In this document: positions 61,653 to 64,000 of the stretch, in pieces
Numbering within the stretch: the first letter of the stretch is position 1
Layout of the letters: each line of letters begins with the position of its first letter
Assembly: GCA_014898425.1 (NCBI GenBank)
Contig: RCSZ01000002.1
Span: 3,224,001 to 3,288,000 of the forward strand
Reading direction: 5' to 3'
DNA: 64,000 bases
DNA from: Botryotinia globosa
Lineage: Eukaryota; Ascomycota; Leotiomycetes; Helotiales; Sclerotiniaceae
Translations under genes and position numbers: made by a program
Notes under the pieces: model-generated
What the model saw: only the letters and a program-made list of their open reading frames with translations
What the model was told of the DNA's origin: nothing
The model's database searches: none

Positions 61653-64000
61653 CTACAGTTCTTCATGCTTAAAGCCTTCTTCCTTCTTATCATCCTTCGC
61701 CTTTCTAATTGCTTCCAAAATTTGTTCTTCGCTAGGCATCTCATCATTCTCTCCCACCTTGAAAATAGGCTTTCCTTCACCTCCTTCATCACCCTTTCCA
61801 GCCTTTCCATCTGGTCCTCCAAAGCCCAAATCAATTGTCGCATCTGCTTCATCGGCAGTTGCAGTTCCAGTCTTCTTACTCTTCTTCGTCTTTGACTTCG
61901 ATTTTGTGGACTTCTTCTTCTCGGGTTTGCTAGTTGGCTTGCGAGCAGTCTTGTATGGTTGTTTCATACTCTTCATGATAAGTTCTACACCAATATCTTG
62001 AAGTTGTTTGGTCTTTTCGGCGAGATCCTTGATAAGAAGAACAGGGTCAGCTGTAGCAGCCAATTTTTCTTGTTGGGCGACAAGTTCGGACAGCCATTTG
62101 GAAATATCGTCGTAAAGTGCTTGAGGAGCTACGAGATCAGCTTCGTTGTAGACTGGTGACTCCATAGTTTCTTCTTCGGGAGGAGCAGTTACTGTTGATG
62201 AAGCAGAACCGGCATTCTCTTCATCTTCGAGATCGACAAAATCATCAACCGTGGCTGTGGATGTTGTTTCGGAACTGGCTGAAGCGCTGGATTTAGATGC
62301 GCTGAAGGAAGAATGGGCCTCTGTGTCATTTTTGATTTGCTCTCTTACACCGGCAATGAACGATTTAGTTTGCTCTAGTGCGTCGTTGAGAGATTTCAAA
62401 TGCTCAGGTCGGCCAGCGGCTTCTTCTCTTCGCTTTTGAATTGGTGCAACGATGTCTTTCATTTCCTTGAGTTTGGCTTTAAGTTCATCACGAGATGCGT
62501 CGGCACCACCAGAGTAAATCCATTCACTTGCTGCCTTGGATTTGCTCTCTAAATCTGAACGTTCGGCTTCGGTAGATGCGGCGATGAATTCTTCGTTATC
62601 AAGGAAGTCTCTTGCCTTGTATGTAAATCCTTCCAATTGGTTCAAAGCTTCTTCGCGTAGACGACGGGATCGGTCAGAATCATCAAACGCAGCGATACGA
62701 TCTTTCATTCTGGTGATTTCGGAAGCTGGAACTTCTGGAAAACCTTTGAGTTTAAGTTCATATTTCAATGGAATGACAATCAAAGTTTTCTTGCTCTTGG
62801 CGGCTTCCTTGTCCTTGGCTGATGCGGATGCGGATTTTGAGGCAGATTTAGAGCTGGACGATGAGGTGGCTTTTGTAGATGTAGTTGAACTTTCGGTGGT
62901 GCTAGAGCTATCCGTAGATTCCTGATCATCCTCTAATGGTGCTTGATCTTTCTTTCCAAATCCGAAAAGTCCCTTGACACTATCGACCATGCTCTCCTTC
63001 TCTGTCTCTTCAACCTCACAGTCAACGACAAATTTTACGATATCCATTTCACCGTTGACAGGACTAACACGAGTGCTCAAGTGGACTCTGATATCCTTGT
63101 TATCGCAGTTGTGTTTCTCTTTCAAAAGAGCTACAGACTCTGTCAAATTTTGTGAAGTGATGGCTTTAAGTTCCTTCTCTGCGGATCCTGGCGATACTTT
63201 CTCGGATGATGCAACATGTTGATAGAAATCAATCGTGAATTCCTCATGATTCTCGAAAGTAAATTGCTTCTCCGCATTGACGTTAGTGGTCGGTTCGTAC
63301 AATCTCATGTGCCTTGGCTTCTTGTGAATATCAATGTATTTAATGCCAGCGGCATAAGAAGCACCATCGTAGCTTCGGATTTCCTTGACTCTGAACGAAG
63401 GACTGAGTCCGGCACCTCTGAATCCAGCACCAAAAACGGCGGCTTCATCGGCATTGACATTGGTGCGGATCTTGTCGGAACCACCAACAATCTTCTCAAG
63501 CTCCTTCTGAACAAATGGAGTTCTGATAGCACCTCCATGAAGAATGATAGAATCGAGATCCTTGATCTCAAGATTGGCAGAATCTAAAGCCTTTTCAATA
63601 ACTGTACCAACTCGAGCAGCGTGATCCTCGGCGAGTTTTTCAAATTCCGCTCGGCTAATCTTGTATTTGAAGTCAACATCTTCGTAGAGTCCTTCGAAAC
63701 TAGCTTGAGTATTGGCATTGGCACTGAGAATTTGTCGTAAACGTTCGGCTTCCTTCCACAACTTCGCAGCAGCTCTTCCATGAGCCTGGACCTTCTCGGC
63801 AGTTGCTGATACCTTTTGTGCCTTGGGAGATTCGACAAATTGTGCAATCATATCATCGACGATGACAGCGTTGAGAGCATCGCCTCCAAGTGTTCTATCC
63901 CATCCACTGCTGACGACTTTTACTTCTTGAATGGTCTTGTTGAACTTTCCAACGTCCTTTACGGTCCGCCCTTGGAACTTCAAGATTGAAGCCTTTGTAG
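61653..64000 (-). CDS. lhs1: Lhs1/GRP170-type ER Hsp70-like chaperone (partial, N-terminus outside window)
   Basis: The frame is open from the right edge to a stop at 61653, showing 782 residues of the C-terminal portion. It begins inside the Hsp70 nucleotide-binding domain: TLGGDALNAVIVDD, then the Hsp70-type ILHGGAIRTPFVQKEL and NADEAAVFGAG. A beta-sheet substrate-binding part follows, then a long Glu/Ser/Lys-rich insertion (SSSSKSASKSAS) and an alpha-helical C-terminal domain, the arrangement of GRP170/HYOU1/Lhs1 rather than of BiP. The last residues are HEEL, an ER-retention signal of the HDEL class. In yeast, Lhs1 is the nucleotide-exchange factor of Kar2/BiP and helps protein import and folding in the ER. 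The signal peptide and first ATPase part lie beyond the window. Confidence 0.95.
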   Translation of the reverse strand, partial: TKASILKFQGRTVKDVGKFNKTIQEVKVVSSGWDRTLGGDALNAVIVDDMIAQFVESPKAQKVSATAEKVQAHGRAAAKLWKEAERLRQILSANANTQASFEGLYEDVDFKYKISRAEFEKLAEDHAARVGTVIEKALDSANLEIKDLDSIILHGGAIRTPFVQKELEKIVGGSDKIRTNVNADEAAVFGAGFRGAGLSPSFRVKEIRSYDGASYAAGIKYIDIHKKPRHMRLYEPTTNVNAEKQFTFENHEEFTIDFYQHVASSEKVSPGSAEKELKAITSQNLTESVALLKEKHNCDNKDIRVHLSTRVSPVNGEMDIVKFVVDCEVEETEKESMVDSVKGLFGFGKKDQAPLEDDQESTDSSSTTESSTTSTKATSSSSSKSASKSASASAKDKEAAKSKKTLIVIPLKYELKLKGFPEVPASEITRMKDRIAAFDDSDRSRRLREEALNQLEGFTYKARDFLDNEEFIAASTEAERSDLESKSKAASEWIYSGGADASRDELKAKLKEMKDIVAPIQKRREEAAGRPEHLKSLNDALEQTKSFIAGVREQIKNDTEAHSSFSASKSSASASSETTSTATVDDFVDLEDEENAGSASSTVTAPPEEETMESPVYNEADLVAPQALYDDISKWLSELVAQQEKLAATADPVLLIKDLAEKTKQLQDIGVELIMKSMKQPYKTARKPTSKPEKKKSTKSKSKTKKSKKTGTATADEADATIDLGFGGPDGKAGKGDEGGEGKPIFKVGENDEMPSEEQILEAIRKAKDDKKEEGFKHEEL

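Noticed and set aside
57477..64000. Secondary-metabolite gene cluster around the P450
   Set aside because: No backbone synthase, transporter or tailoring enzyme is near; the neighbour is an ER chaperone and the Zn2Cys6 gene is separated by a repeat-rich gap.

Overview
The window comes from a filamentous ascomycete, most likely a Leotiomycete of the Botrytis/Sclerotinia type. I infer this from short GT-AG introns with CTRAY-like branch sites, a cerato-platanin, a GH11 xylanase, a SAT4-type membrane protein, a Zn2Cys6 regulator and a GAF-type hybrid histidine kinase, and from AT-rich retroelements decayed almost only by C-to-T/G-to-A changes (repeat-induced point mutation, RIP). Species was not established. 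No RNA gene or CRISPR array was found.

Left gene-bearing part (1-26401): a spliced GH13 alpha-amylase (266-2023, +) converges on a 566-aa hypothetical gene (2659-4359, -). Next come a six-exon SAT4/rhodopsin-like membrane protein (6734-8443, -) and a 2EXR-domain gene whose N-terminus is a 9-bp minisatellite (10911-12011, +). A cerato-platanin (12662-13075, -) follows, then a 7-kb stretch without a convincing gene but with several perfect hairpins. A 954-aa repetitive coiled-coil protein (20147-23011, +) and a GH11 xylanase (23748-24502, -) complete this part.

Transposon island (26402-42029): a full-length Ty1/copia relic (26407-32596, 170-bp LTRs, 5-bp target duplication ATACC) carries a nested 433-bp TRIM-like element (111-bp LTRs). 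A full-length Ty3/gypsy relic lies on the minus strand (34619-41195, 150-bp LTRs, duplication CCCAA). Between and beside them are a TA-flanked MITE (33622-34038), a TTA-flanked MITE (41693-42026) and an 11- to 13-copy 20-bp repeat.

Right gene-bearing part (42797-64000): a six-exon hybrid histidine kinase of about 1386 aa (42797-47471, -) and a Zn2Cys6 transcription factor (50473-52915, +). A repeat-rich gap follows with a second copy of the TTA/TAA MITE inside a heptanucleotide satellite and another TIR element (54572-55064). Then come an eight-exon cytochrome P450 (57477-60061, +) and, running off the right edge, an ER Hsp70-like chaperone of the Lhs1/GRP170 family ending in HEEL (61653-64000, -).

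The genes do not form an obvious pathway. Two secreted or plant-facing products (xylanase, cerato-platanin) lie on the left flank of the transposon island, and sensing/regulatory genes lie on the right. Exon boundaries were deduced by hand from splice signals and family resemblance; no alignment or database search was run.
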